Shown here: positions 54,146 to 63,461 of the stretch, piece after piece
Layout: every line of letters starts with the position of its first letter
Position numbering within the stretch: the first letter of the stretch is position 1
Source of the DNA: Pantoea sp050157905
GTDB taxonomy: Bacteria > Pseudomonadota > Gammaproteobacteria > Enterobacterales > Enterobacteriaceae
Direction of reading: 5' to 3'
DNA length: 64,000 nucleotides
Assembly (NCBI RefSeq): GCF_050157905.1
Contig: NZ_JBKIWZ010000001.1
Location: 1,798,001-1,862,000, forward strand
Notes under the pieces: model-generated
The model's database searches: none
The model's input: the letters and a program-made list of their open reading frames with translations, nothing else
What the model was told of the DNA's origin: nothing
Position numbers and translations under genes: made by a program

Positions 54146-55218
54146 GTCAGGATATTGAGCAACTGGCACGCGCCAATGTGCGCGCCCTGACCCCCTATAT
54201 GTCGGCACGCCGCCTTGGGGGAAACGGCGACGTATGGCTGAATGCCAACGAGTTTCCGCTGCCGGTGCCGTTTGAGCTGTCGCAGCAGACGCTGAACCGT
54301 TATCCGGAGTGCCAGCCTAAGGTGGTGATTGAACGTTACGCCGCCTATGCAGGCTTAACGCCGGAGCAGGTGCTGGTCAGCCGCGGCGCGGATGAAGCGA
54401 TCGAACTGATCATGCGCGCCTTCTGCGAGCCGCGTCAGGACGCGATTCTGTTCTGCCCGCCGACCTATGGTATGTACAGCGTCAGTGCCGAAACTATCGG
54501 CATCGAATACCGCACCGTTGCGGCGCTCAGCGACTGGCAGCTGAATCTGCCCGCTATTGCGGAGCAGCTGGAAGGGGTCAAGGTGGTTTACCTCTGCAGC
54601 CCGAACAACCCGACCGGCAACCTGATTAATCCTGATGACATCCGTCAGTTGCTGGCGATGACCGCGGGTAAAGCCCTGGTGGTCGCAGATGAGGCTTATA
54701 TCGAATTCTGTCCGCAGGCAACGCTGACCGGCTGGCTGAAAGAGTATCCGCACCTGGTGATCCTGCGCACGCTCTCCAAAGCCTTTGCGCTGGCAGGCCT
54801 GCGCTGCGGCTTTGCGCTGGCCAACAAGCCGGTAATCGACCTGCTGATGAAGGTGATCGCGCCCTATCCGCTGGCGACACCGGTAGCTGATGTGGCGGGT
54901 CAGGCCCTGAGCGAACAGGGCATCGCCCTGATGCGTGAGCATGTGGCCCAGCTGAATGACAACCGCGGCTGGCTGCTGGCTGAACTGGCGCAGCTGAAGT
55001 GCGTCGAGCAGGTTTTCCCCAGTGAAACCAACTATGTGCTGGCACGTTTTACGGATTCACCAAAAGTCTTCAAAACCTTGTGGGATCAGGGCATTATCCT
55101 GCGTGATCAGAACAAAAATCCGGGCCTGTCGGGATGCCTGCGCATCTCCATCGGCACGCGTGAAGAGTGCGGGCGAGTGATCGCCGCGCTGCAAGCCTTT
55201 TCTGTGGAGCAAGCATGA
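54142..55218 (+). CDS. hisC: Histidinol-phosphate aminotransferase
   Basis: This 358-residue PLP-dependent aminotransferase of fold type I makes histidinol phosphate from imidazole-acetol phosphate and glutamate. The PLP lysine is Lys213 in TLSKAFALAGLRCG, with LCSPNNPTGN and VADEAYIEF of the family. It overlaps hisD and hisB by four bases at each end (ATGA). Confidence 0.96.
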   Translation: MSQDIEQLARANVRALTPYMSARRLGGNGDVWLNANEFPLPVPFELSQQTLNRYPECQPKVVIERYAAYAGLTPEQVLVSRGADEAIELIMRAFCEPRQDAILFCPPTYGMYSVSAETIGIEYRTVAALSDWQLNLPAIAEQLEGVKVVYLCSPNNPTGNLINPDDIRQLLAMTAGKALVVADEAYIEFCPQATLTGWLKEYPHLVILRTLSKAFALAGLRCGFALANKPVIDLLMKVIAPYPLATPVADVAGQALSEQGIALMREHVAQLNDNRGWLLAELAQLKCVEQVFPSETNYVLARFTDSPKVFKTLWDQGIILRDQNKNPGLSGCLRISIGTREECGRVIAALQAFSVEQA

Positions 55219-56282
55219 GCCAGAAGACTCTTTTTATCGACCGCGACGGTACGTTAATCTCTGAGCCACCTGAAGATTTTCAGGTGGACCGTATGGATAA
55301 ACTGGCATTTGAGCCAGACGTTATCCCGGCGCTGCTGGCGCTGCAGGCCGCCGGTTATCGCCTGGTGATGATCACCAACCAGGATGGGCTTGGCACCTCC
55401 CGATTCCCGCAGGCCGATTTCGATGGCCCGCACAATCTGATGATGCAGATTCTGACCTCGCAGGGTATCGCTTTTGACGATGTACTAATCTGCCCGCATC
55501 TGCCAGAAGATCACTGCGACTGCCGCAAGCCGAAAACCAGGATGGTGGAGGCCTGGCTGGCTGAGGACGCACTGGACACCCGCAACAGCTACGTCATCGG
55601 CGACCGCCTGACCGATGTTGAGCTGGCAAAGAACATGGGCATTCAGGCCATCCATTACGGTGCTGACGGCCAGTGCTGGCAGAGCATTCAGCAGCGTCTG
55701 ACCCAGCGTGACCGTCATGCGCTGGTGCAGCGCGACACCAAAGAGACGCAGGTCCGTGTCGAACTCTGGCTGGACCGCGAAGGCGGCAGCAAAATTAATA
55801 CCGGCGTCGGTTTCTTCGACCACATGCTGGACCAGATCGCCGTTCACGGCGGATTCCGCATGCACATCGACGTCAAAGGCGATCTCTACATCGACGATCA
55901 CCACACGGTGGAAGATACCGGTCTGGCCCTCGGCGAAGCGCTGCTGAAGGCGCTCGGTGACAAACGCGGTATCGGCCGCTTTGGCTTTGTGCTGCCGATG
56001 GATGAATGTCTGGCCCGCTGCGCGCTGGACATCTCCGGTCGTCCGCACATCGAATTTAAAGCTGAGTTCAACTATCAGCGCGTCGGCGATCTCAGCACCG
56101 AGATGGTCGAGCACTTCTTCAGCTCACTCTCCTACGCCATGATGAGCACCCTGCACCTGAAAACCAAAGGCAAAAACGACCATCACCGTGTCGAGAGCCT
56201 GTTTAAAGCCTTTGGCCGTACGCTGCGTCAGGCGATCCGCGTTGAGGGGAATACCCTGCCGAGCTCGAAAGGAGTGCTGTGA
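55215..56282 (+). CDS. hisB: Bifunctional histidinol phosphatase/IGP dehydratase
   Basis: This 355-residue fusion protein has an N-terminal HAD phosphatase with Asp9 and Asp11 in FIDRDGTL. The C-terminal imidazoleglycerol-phosphate dehydratase has metal sites in FFDHMLDQIAVHG and DDHHTVEDTG. The fusion is typical of enteric bacteria. The start is ATG 55215 within the hisC stop; the upstream frame to 55167 is hisC overlap. Confidence 0.96.
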   Translation: MSQKTLFIDRDGTLISEPPEDFQVDRMDKLAFEPDVIPALLALQAAGYRLVMITNQDGLGTSRFPQADFDGPHNLMMQILTSQGIAFDDVLICPHLPEDHCDCRKPKTRMVEAWLAEDALDTRNSYVIGDRLTDVELAKNMGIQAIHYGADGQCWQSIQQRLTQRDRHALVQRDTKETQVRVELWLDREGGSKINTGVGFFDHMLDQIAVHGGFRMHIDVKGDLYIDDHHTVEDTGLALGEALLKALGDKRGIGRFGFVLPMDECLARCALDISGRPHIEFKAEFNYQRVGDLSTEMVEHFFSSLSYAMMSTLHLKTKGKNDHHRVESLFKAFGRTLRQAIRVEGNTLPSSKGVL

Positions 56283-56872
56283 TGAACGTGGTGATCATGG
56301 ATACCGGTTGCGCCAACCTCTCGTCGGTGAAATGGGCGATCGAACGTCTGGGCTACACCCCGGAAGTGAGTCGCGATTCCGATGTGGTGCTGCGCGCCGA
56401 CAAACTCTTCCTGCCCGGCGTGGGCACCGCGCAGGCGGCAATGAATCAGCTGCAGGCGCGTGACCTGATCGATCTGGTCAAAGCCTGTACTCAGCCCGTG
56501 CTGGGGATCTGTCTGGGGATGCAGCTGCTGGGACGCGGCAGCGACGAGAATGGTGGCGTGCCGACGCTGGGCATTATTGATGAGCCGGTTTCGCTGATGG
56601 AGACACACGGCCTGCCCCTGCCGCACATGGGCTGGAACCAGATCACCGCTCAGGCGGGCAATCATCTGTTCCGTGGCATCGACGAAGGCAGCTATTTCTA
56701 TTTTGTTCACAGCTATGCCATGCCAGTCAACGCCAGCACCATCGCGCAGTGTCACTACGGTGAAGCCTTCACCGCCGCGGTACAGAAAGATAACTTCTTT
56801 GGCGTCCAGTTCCACCCGGAACGCTCGGGTAAAGCCGGTGCGCAGCTGCTGAAAAACTTCCTGGAGATGTAA
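56282..56872 (+). CDS. hisH: Imidazole glycerol phosphate synthase, glutaminase subunit
   Basis: This 196-residue class I glutamine amidotransferase feeds ammonia to HisF. The catalytic Cys77 is in VLGICLGMQLLG, with a His/Glu pair in VQFHPERSGK. The start ATG 56282 overlaps the hisB stop by one base (TGATG) and follows GGAG; a GTG at 56279 is an alternative. Confidence 0.95.
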   Translation: MNVVIMDTGCANLSSVKWAIERLGYTPEVSRDSDVVLRADKLFLPGVGTAQAAMNQLQARDLIDLVKACTQPVLGICLGMQLLGRGSDENGGVPTLGIIDEPVSLMETHGLPLPHMGWNQITAQAGNHLFRGIDEGSYFYFVHSYAMPVNASTIAQCHYGEAFTAAVQKDNFFGVQFHPERSGKAGAQLLKNFLEM

Positions 56873-57609
56873 TGATTATCCCCGCGTTAGATTTAATTGA
56901 TGGCAAAGTGGTGCGTCTGCATCAGGGCGACTATGGCCAGCAGCGCGACTACGGCAGCGATCCGCTGCCGCGTCTGCAGGATTACGTAAGCCAGGGCGCG
57001 ACCGTGCTGCACCTGGTGGATTTGACCGGCGCGAAAGATCCGGCAAAACGTCAGATTGCGCTGCTGAAAACACTGCTGGACGGCGTCGATGTGACGGTGC
57101 AGGTCGGTGGCGGCATCCGAAGCCGTGATGATGTTCAGGCTCTGTTAGCGGCCGGTGCGAGTCGTGTGGTGGTGGGTTCCACCGCTGTAAAACAGCCTGA
57201 CGAGGTTAAACGCTGGTTTGCAGAGTTTGGTGCCGAGGCGATTGTGCTGGCGCTGGATGTGCGTATTGACGCCAGCAACCGTAAAGAGGTGGCGATCAGT
57301 GGCTGGCAGGAAGCGGCGGGCGTCACGCTGGAAGAAGTGATTACCGATTTCCAGCAGGTGGGCCTGAAGCATGTGCTCTGCACAGATATTTCCCGCGACG
57401 GTACCCTGAGCGGTTCCAACGTGGCGCTCTATCAGGAAGTGACGGCGCGCTTCCCTGCAGTTGCTTTCCAGTCATCGGGCGGCATTGGCGACCTCAACGA
57501 TATTGCCGCCCTGCGCGGCTGTGGTGTACAGGGCGTGATTGTCGGACGCGCGCTGCTGGAAGATAAATTTACGGTTTCGGAGGCGATCGCATGCTGGCAA
57601 AACGGATAA
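56872..57609 (+). CDS. hisA: ProFAR isomerase HisA
   Basis: This 245-residue TIM barrel isomerises ProFAR to PRFAR. The catalytic Asp7 is in IIPALDLIDG, and the second half has CTDISRDGTLSGSN and GGIGDLNDI phosphate-binding motifs. It overlaps the hisH stop by one base and hisF by 19 bases, so the genes are tightly coupled. Confidence 0.96.
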   Translation: MIIPALDLIDGKVVRLHQGDYGQQRDYGSDPLPRLQDYVSQGATVLHLVDLTGAKDPAKRQIALLKTLLDGVDVTVQVGGGIRSRDDVQALLAAGASRVVVGSTAVKQPDEVKRWFAEFGAEAIVLALDVRIDASNRKEVAISGWQEAAGVTLEEVITDFQQVGLKHVLCTDISRDGTLSGSNVALYQEVTARFPAVAFQSSGGIGDLNDIAALRGCGVQGVIVGRALLEDKFTVSEAIACWQNG

Positions 57610-58367
57610 TCCCCTGTCTCGACGTTCGTGACGGTCAGGTGGTCAAAGGCGTACAGTTCCGCAATCACGAGATCATCGGTGACATCGTCCCCCTGGCGCA
57701 GCGCTATGCCGCCGAAGGTGCCGACGAGCTGGTCTTTTATGACATCACCGCCTCGTCTGATGGTCGGGTCGTTGATAAGAGCTGGGTATCGCGGGTCGCC
57801 GAAGTGATCGATATCCCTTTTTGCGTAGCGGGCGGCATTAAAACGCCGGAAGACGCGGCGCGTATTCTTGAGTTTGGCGCGGATAAGATTTCGATTAACT
57901 CTCCGGCGCTGGCAGATCCCTCGCTGATTACCCGGCTCGCCGATCGCTTTGGTGTGCAGTGTATCGTGGTCGGGATCGATACCTGGTTCGATGTTGCCAG
58001 CGGCAAATATCAGGTCAATCAGTATACCGGTGACGAAGCGCGTACCCGCGTCACCCAGTGGGAAACGCTGGAGTGGGTGCAGGAAGTGCAGAAGCTGGGT
58101 GCAGGTGAGATCGTACTGAACATGATGAATCAGGATGGTGTGCGTAACGGCTATGACCTGGTGCAGCTGAAGAAGATGCGTGACGTCTGCAAGGTGCCCC
58201 TGATTGCCTCGGGTGGCGCAGGCACGATGCAGCACTTCCTCGACGCCTTTACTGAAGCAAACGTGGATGGCGCGTTAGCCGCGTCAGTGTTCCATAAACA
58301 GATTATTAATATTGGTGAGCTGAAGAGCTTTCTGATCGACAACGGAGTGGAGATTCGCGCGTGCTAA
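57591..58367 (+). CDS. hisF: Imidazole glycerol phosphate synthase, cyclase subunit
   Basis: This 258-residue TIM barrel, partner of HisH, converts PRFAR with ammonia to IGP and AICAR. Asp11 in IIPCLDV and Asp130 in VVGIDTWFDV are the catalytic pair; the phosphate-binding loops ASGGAGTM and GGIKTPEDAARI are visible. It shares 19 bases with hisA. Confidence 0.96.
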   Translation: MLAKRIIPCLDVRDGQVVKGVQFRNHEIIGDIVPLAQRYAAEGADELVFYDITASSDGRVVDKSWVSRVAEVIDIPFCVAGGIKTPEDAARILEFGADKISINSPALADPSLITRLADRFGVQCIVVGIDTWFDVASGKYQVNQYTGDEARTRVTQWETLEWVQEVQKLGAGEIVLNMMNQDGVRNGYDLVQLKKMRDVCKVPLIASGGAGTMQHFLDAFTEANVDGALAASVFHKQIINIGELKSFLIDNGVEIRAC

Positions 58368-58972
58368 CCGAACAACAACTGGCCCTTCTCGACTGGAAAA
58401 AAACAGAAGGCATGATGCCGGTCATAGTGCAGCATAACGTCTCCGGCGAAGTGCTGATGCATGGCTACATGAACCCGGCAGCGCTGGAAAAAACCCTGGC
58501 TGAAGGCAATGTCACCTTTTTCTCCCGCACTAAAAACCGTTTATGGACCAAGGGCGAAACCTCAGGTCACTTTCTGCATGTCGTGAGCATCACGCCTGAC
58601 TGTGATAACGACACCCTGCTGGTGCTGGCGAACCCGATTGGCCCGACCTGCCATCTCGGCACCACCAGCTGCTTCTCGCCCGCTGCGCCAGAGTGGACCT
58701 TCCTCTATCAGCTGGAGCAGTTGCTGGCCTCGCGTAAAACGGCCGATCCGGAGAGCTCCTATACCGCGCGGCTCTACGCCAGCGGCACCAAGCGCATTGC
58801 TCAGAAAGTGGGGGAAGAAGGCGTTGAAACCGCATTGGCGGCAACCGTCAACGATCGCCACGAGCTGACTGATGAAGCCTCCGATCTGGTCTATCACCTG
58901 ATGGTGCTGCTACAGGATCAGGATCTCGACTTCAGCGCCGTCATCAATAACCTGCGCGCCCGCCATCAGTAA
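58361..58972 (+). CDS. hisI: Bifunctional PR-AMP cyclohydrolase/PR-ATP pyrophosphatase
   Basis: This 203-residue HisI-HisE fusion catalyses the second and third steps. The N-terminal cyclohydrolase has VLMHGYMNPAAL and SRTKNRLWTKGETSGH with metal-binding residues. The C-terminal pyrophosphatase has SGTKRIAQKVGEEGVETALAA. It overlaps hisF by seven bases and ends the his operon. Confidence 0.96.
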   Translation: MLTEQQLALLDWKKTEGMMPVIVQHNVSGEVLMHGYMNPAALEKTLAEGNVTFFSRTKNRLWTKGETSGHFLHVVSITPDCDNDTLLVLANPIGPTCHLGTTSCFSPAAPEWTFLYQLEQLLASRKTADPESSYTARLYASGTKRIAQKVGEEGVETALAATVNDRHELTDEASDLVYHLMVLLQDQDLDFSAVINNLRARHQ

Positions 58973-58984
58973 ATGTGCACCATA

Positions 58985-59021
58985 CTGCTCAGAATGTCGT
59001 TTTTATGCGGATTCTGAGCAG
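58985..59021 (+). terminator. Putative his operon terminator
   Basis: CTGCTCAGAAT (58985-58995) pairs perfectly with ATTCTGAGCAG (59011-59021), 12 bases after the hisI stop, with a 15-base loop and a following AATTCTTCTC stretch. Confidence 0.65.
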
Positions 59022-59086
59022 AATTCTTCTCACACCCTGCACCACTCCCCGTCCATGAACACTGCTCATCTTCCTGGGAGAAGATA

Positions 59087-59563
59087 ATGACCACCCATGA
59101 AAAATTAATTGCCCTGCTCGACCGGCATCAGGCCCGCTATCGCCTGATGGCGCATGAGGCCACCGGAAAATGTGAAGCGGTCGCGGCGATACGCGGCACC
59201 GAAATCGGCCAGGGTGCGAAAGCGCTGGTCTGCCATGTGAAAGGCAACGGCGTGAAACAGCATGTGCTGGCAGTGTTACCCGCCGACCGGCAGGCCGATC
59301 TCGGCAAAGTCGCCGCCGCGGCGGGAGGACGCCGCGCCTCCCTCGCCAGCCCGGCGGAAACCACCCAGCTGACCGGCTGCGTCTTTGGGGCGATTCCGCC
59401 CTTTAGTTTCCATCCCGACCTCAGAGTGATCGCTGACCCCGCGCTGTTTGAACGCTATCCGGAAATTGCTTTTAACGCCGGTCTGCTGGAATGTTCAGTG
59501 ATCCTGAACACCGACGATTACCGGGCGCTGTGCGCAGCAGAAGTGGTACAGATCACACAGTAA
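59087..59563 (+). CDS. yeaK: YeaK, YbaK/EbsC-family tRNA-editing protein
   Basis: This 158-residue protein aligns with E. coli YeaK through HEATGKCEAVAAIRGTEIGQGAKALVC and GCVFGAIPPFSFHP. The family deacylates mischarged aminoacyl-tRNAs in trans; E. coli YeaK is reported to act on Ser-tRNA. It is slightly shorter than the E. coli protein. GGGAGAAGATA precedes the ATG. Confidence 0.9.
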   Translation: MTTHEKLIALLDRHQARYRLMAHEATGKCEAVAAIRGTEIGQGAKALVCHVKGNGVKQHVLAVLPADRQADLGKVAAAAGGRRASLASPAETTQLTGCVFGAIPPFSFHPDLRVIADPALFERYPEIAFNAGLLECSVILNTDDYRALCAAEVVQITQ

Positions 59564-59629
59564 TTGCCATCCTGGCAGCCCGGCGATACTCTGCACAGAC
59601 ACTCATCACGACAGAATAAGAGCAAAATC

Positions 59630-60421
59630 ATGAACATTTTCACTCAACGCCTGCGTCAGACGCTGGCTGTAGCGGTCATGGCAGGCTGCGCGTTCAGCGC
59701 CCAGGCGAAAATCGACCAGATCCGTTTCGCGGTCGACCCGACCTATCCGCCGTTTGAATCGAAGACGCCGCAGGGCAAACTGGTCGGCTTTGATATCGAC
59801 CTGGGCAATGCGCTCTGTGCGCAGATGCAGGCGAAGTGTGTCTGGGTTGAAAGCCAGTTTGACGGCATGATCCCGGCGCTGAAAGCGCGCAAGTTTGATG
59901 CCATCCTCTCCGATATGGGCATTACCGAGGAGCGCCTGAAGCAGATCGATTTTACCGTCCCCCTCTATGATACCCACACCCAGCTGATCGCGCGTAAAGG
60001 CGCCAACATCCTGCCTACGGTTGATTCTCTGAAAGGCAAAACCGTCGGCGTGGAACAGGGAACGGTGCAGGAGCGCTACGCGCTGGCGAAGTGGCAGCCT
60101 TACGGCGTGACCGTGGTGCCCTATGGCGATCAGGCGCAGGTGGAAAGCGATCTGGTCTCCGGCAGGCTGGATGCCGTCTTTACCGATGCGGCGCAGGCGG
60201 CCATTGGCTTCCTGAAGCATCCGCAAGGCAAAGATTTTGAGCTGGCCGGTCCGATTATTCAGGATCCGATTATCGGCCCCGGCACCGCCATTGGTCTGCG
60301 CAAAGGCGACAGCGAACTGAAAACTGCGCTGGATAACGCCTTTGCTGAGATCAAAAAGAACGGCACCTTTGATCAGATTCAGAAACGCTACTTCGCCACG
60401 GATATTTCTATCCAGCAGTAA
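59630..60421 (+). CDS. Orphan basic amino-acid binding protein (ArgT/HisJ-like)
   Basis: This 263-residue family-3 solute-binding protein has a signal peptide (TLAVAVMAGCAFSAQA, likely cut after QA) and the KIDQIRFAVDPTYPPFESKTPQG start of mature Arg/Lys/Orn/His binding proteins. LVGFDIDLGNALCAQMQAKCVW has two Cys residues as in the ArgT group. No permease or ATPase is next to it, so it probably uses a distant HisQMP-type channel. The start is ATG 59630; the longer frame to 59564 lacks a signal peptide. Confidence 0.88.
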   Translation: MNIFTQRLRQTLAVAVMAGCAFSAQAKIDQIRFAVDPTYPPFESKTPQGKLVGFDIDLGNALCAQMQAKCVWVESQFDGMIPALKARKFDAILSDMGITEERLKQIDFTVPLYDTHTQLIARKGANILPTVDSLKGKTVGVEQGTVQERYALAKWQPYGVTVVPYGDQAQVESDLVSGRLDAVFTDAAQAAIGFLKHPQGKDFELAGPIIQDPIIGPGTAIGLRKGDSELKTALDNAFAEIKKNGTFDQIQKRYFATDISIQQ

Positions 60422-60526
60422 GGCCCGGTCGACCCCGTTCGTCCTGACCGCAATCCAACACTATACTGATACTTTTTCGGGACGGCGCGCTGTCGTCCTT
60501 TGCCGATTAAAGGACATTAACACGGT

Positions 60527-61822
60527 ATGCATCAACAACATCATCCACTGTTAAGCGCCTCGTTAGGCACCCAGCGTGAAATCATCAGTTTCCATTTTGC
60601 TCAGCACCACGAGCGTCAGGTTTATATCCAGGCTGCATTACATGGCGATGAGCTGCCCGGCATGGCGGTGGCCTGGTTTTTAAAGCAGCGCCTACAGGCG
60701 CTGGAATCTGCCGGACACCTCAAAGCCGCATTCACACTCGTTCCGGTTGCCAATCCTCTGGCGCTGGGACAGCACTGGCATGGCACCCATCTCGGCCGAT
60801 ACCATACGCTATCTGGTCAGGACTTTAACCGCCGTTTTCCCTCTCTGGGGGCAACGCTGGCGGCTGGTCTGGCCGACAGCCTGACGCAAAGCGAGTCACA
60901 GAACCGAAGCCTGATTCGTGAGGCGATCGATCGCCATTATCGCGACACGGTGCCAAAAACTGAACTGGATGCGCAGCGTTATACGCTGATGCGGATGGCC
61001 AGTCAGGCCGATCTGATGATTGATCTGCACTGTGACTGGGAAGCCGTGCCGCATCTTTACACTACGCCGCATGCCTGGCCGGATATTGAGCCGCTGGCGC
61101 GCTGGCTGGGCAGTGAAGTACAACTGCTGGCGCAGATCTCGGGCGGAGAGCCTTTTGATGAAGCCTGCTGCGAGCCCTGGCTGACGCTGGCGGAACGCTT
61201 TGGCGATGCTTATCCGATGCCGCGCGGTCTTCTGCCGGTAACGCTGGAGTTGCGTGGCGTGCGTGATGTTTCACCTGAACAGGCGGAGAAGGATGCGGAT
61301 GCGATTATTTCAGCCCTGCAGGAAGGCGGCTACATCGCCTGGAGCGAGCCGGCCATTTCAGTAGAGGTGGCTGCCCCGGTGATTGGCGGGGATGAGCTGG
61401 TACCGGCAAATGCGGCGGGCGATGATGTAGTTGCGATTAATGACAGCCCGATTGGCCTGACCGTGCCTGAGACGGCGGAAGCACCGGGTGAAACGGGCGT
61501 AATTAAGGAGCGACACAGCGAAGGTGCAGCGGCTTCCTCCCCTGCCCTGAAAAATCCGCCGACGCCGTTAGCGGCCTGTGAATATATCCACTCACCTGTG
61601 TCAGGTCTGATTCTGCACCGTAAGCCGCTGGGTGCGCAGATTCGACCCGGCGAGGTGGTGGCCGAGATTATCGATCCCGTTACCGATCACATTACGCCGC
61701 TGGTCGCCGAATATGGCGGTATTCTCTATGCAAGGCACTGGGTAAGGTTTGCAACAGCAGGAATGCTGGTCGTCAGGCTGGCAGGCGAACAGGAAATCCG
61801 GAGCGGGGATTTGCTGGTATGA
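60527..61822 (+). CDS. Succinylglutamate desuccinylase/aspartoacylase-family protein
   Basis: This 431-residue M14-like zinc hydrolase has His39-x-x-Glu42 (LHGDELPG) and His168 in LMIDLHCDWE as zinc ligands, and an LPVTLELRGV segment with the likely catalytic Glu. The core ends near residue 270. After a low-complexity Ala/Glu linker a beta-rich C-terminal domain resembles the biotin/lipoyl-like end of this family (SPVSGLILHRKPLGAQIRPGEVVAEI). Members deacylate N-acyl amino acids or amides; the substrate here is unknown. Confidence 0.85.
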   Translation: MHQQHHPLLSASLGTQREIISFHFAQHHERQVYIQAALHGDELPGMAVAWFLKQRLQALESAGHLKAAFTLVPVANPLALGQHWHGTHLGRYHTLSGQDFNRRFPSLGATLAAGLADSLTQSESQNRSLIREAIDRHYRDTVPKTELDAQRYTLMRMASQADLMIDLHCDWEAVPHLYTTPHAWPDIEPLARWLGSEVQLLAQISGGEPFDEACCEPWLTLAERFGDAYPMPRGLLPVTLELRGVRDVSPEQAEKDADAIISALQEGGYIAWSEPAISVEVAAPVIGGDELVPANAAGDDVVAINDSPIGLTVPETAEAPGETGVIKERHSEGAAASSPALKNPPTPLAACEYIHSPVSGLILHRKPLGAQIRPGEVVAEIIDPVTDHITPLVAEYGGILYARHWVRFATAGMLVVRLAGEQEIRSGDLLV

Positions 61823-61823
61823 T

Positions 61824-61855
61824 AAAAAAAGGGCTTCCCGAAGGAAGCCCTTTTT
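61824..61855. terminator. Bidirectional terminator between the aspartoacylase-like gene and gnd
   Basis: GGGCTTCC (61831-61838) pairs with GGAAGCCC (61843-61850) around CGAA. A-run and T-run flank both sides, so it ends transcripts from both directions. Confidence 0.9.
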
Positions 61856-61860
61856 AGTGA

Positions 61861-63270
61861 TTAATCTAACCACTCGGTGTGGAACACACCGTCTTTATCA
61901 ATGCGTTTGTAGGTATGCGCACCGAAGTAGTCACGCTGCGCCTGAATCAGGTTGGCAGGCAGGACTTCTGAACGATAGCTGTCGTAGTAAGCAATCGCGG
62001 CAGAGAAGGTTGGTGTCGGGATACCGTTTTGAATCGCGTAAGAAACCACGTCACGCAGCGCCTGCTGATACTGATCGGCGATATCTTTGAAGTACGGCGC
62101 CAGCAGCAGGTTTGCGATGCCCGCATCTTCTGCGTAAGCATCCGTGATCTTCTGCAGGAACTGGGCACGGATGATGCAGCCCGCGCGGAAAATCTTCGCG
62201 ATTTCACCGTAGTGCAGATCCCAGTTGTTCTCTTCTGATGCGGCACGCAGCTGTGAGAAGCCCTGCGCATAAGAGACAATTTTACCCAGATAAAGCGCAC
62301 GGCGCACTTTCTCGATAAACTCCGCTTTGTCACCGGTAAAGGCCTGTGCCTGAGGACCGCTCAGCACTTTAGAGGCCGCTACGCGCTGCGATTTCAGTGA
62401 AGAGAGGTAGCGGGCGAAGACTGACTCAGTGATCAGTGACAGTGGCTCGCCGAGGTCCAGAGAACTCTGGCTCGTCCATTTACCGGTGCCTTTGTTCGCC
62501 GCTTCGTCCAGAATCACATCAACCAGGTATTTACCCTCTTCATCTTTTTTGGTGAAGATATCTTTGGTGATGTCGATCAGATAGCTGCTCAGTTCGCCGT
62601 TATTCCACTCGGTGAAGGTTTCAGCCAGCTCTTCGTTGTTCAGACCCAGCGCGCCTTTCAGCAGTGCATAGGCCTCCGCAATCAGCTGCATGTCGCCGTA
62701 TTCAATGCCGTTGTGAACCATCTTCACATAGTGACCCGCACCATCCGGACCAACGTAAGCCACACAAGCTTCGCCATCTTCGGCACGTGCTGCAATCTTA
62801 TCCAGGATTGGTGCAACCAGCTCGTAAGCTTCTTTCTGACCGCCCGGCATGATGGATGGACCTTTCAGCGCGCCCTCTTCACCGCCGGACACACCGGTAC
62901 CGATGAAGTTGAAGCCCTGGTCGGACAGCTCTTTGTTACGACGGATGGTATCTTTGTAGAAGGTATTACCGCCATCAATCAGGATGTCGCCTTTATCCAG
63001 ATGAGGCGTCAGCGAGGCGATAGTCTTATCGGTCGCTTCACCCGCCTGCACCATCAGCAGAATGCGACGTGGTTTTTCCAGCGAGTCGACAAACTCTTCA
63101 ACGGTGTAAAAAGGAGCAAGCTTCTTGCCCTGATTCTCAGCGATAACTTCATCAGTCTTTTCGCGTGAACGGTTGAAGATAGAAACAGTGTAACCGCGGC
63201 TCTCAATGTTAAGAGCCAGATTGCGGCCCATCACTGCCATACCTACAACGCCGATCTGTTGCTTGGACAT
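61861..63270 (-). CDS. gnd: 6-phosphogluconate dehydrogenase, decarboxylating
   Basis: This 469-residue enzyme oxidises 6-phosphogluconate to ribulose 5-phosphate with NADP in the pentose phosphate pathway. It has GVVGMAVMGRNLALN (NADP fold), IDGGNTFYKDT, and the family C-terminus near residue 450. AGGAGTAAAAA precedes ATG 63270, and TATAAT (63333-63338, minus strand) could be the -10. In enteric bacteria gnd borders the O-antigen cluster, as it does here. Confidence 0.97.
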   Translation of the reverse strand: MSKQQIGVVGMAVMGRNLALNIESRGYTVSIFNRSREKTDEVIAENQGKKLAPFYTVEEFVDSLEKPRRILLMVQAGEATDKTIASLTPHLDKGDILIDGGNTFYKDTIRRNKELSDQGFNFIGTGVSGGEEGALKGPSIMPGGQKEAYELVAPILDKIAARAEDGEACVAYVGPDGAGHYVKMVHNGIEYGDMQLIAEAYALLKGALGLNNEELAETFTEWNNGELSSYLIDITKDIFTKKDEEGKYLVDVILDEAANKGTGKWTSQSSLDLGEPLSLITESVFARYLSSLKSQRVAASKVLSGPQAQAFTGDKAEFIEKVRRALYLGKIVSYAQGFSQLRAASEENNWDLHYGEIAKIFRAGCIIRAQFLQKITDAYAEDAGIANLLLAPYFKDIADQYQQALRDVVSYAIQNGIPTPTFSAAIAYYDSYRSEVLPANLIQAQRDYFGAHTYKRIDKDGVFHTEWLD

Positions 63271-63461
63271 TTTTTACTCCTGATCGATATACACAGAGCC
63301 CTTCAGCTCTATCCCACTTATGAACTCAGAAAATTATAACTTAGCCGTTACCATACAACATTTTTTTAAAGAATGTTATCCGTAACACCTGAGCAGTGTT
63401 CAGGTAAAGCACTGCTTAACAATAGAAAGATGACAATACGTAAAATCTTAAACCTTTCTTA

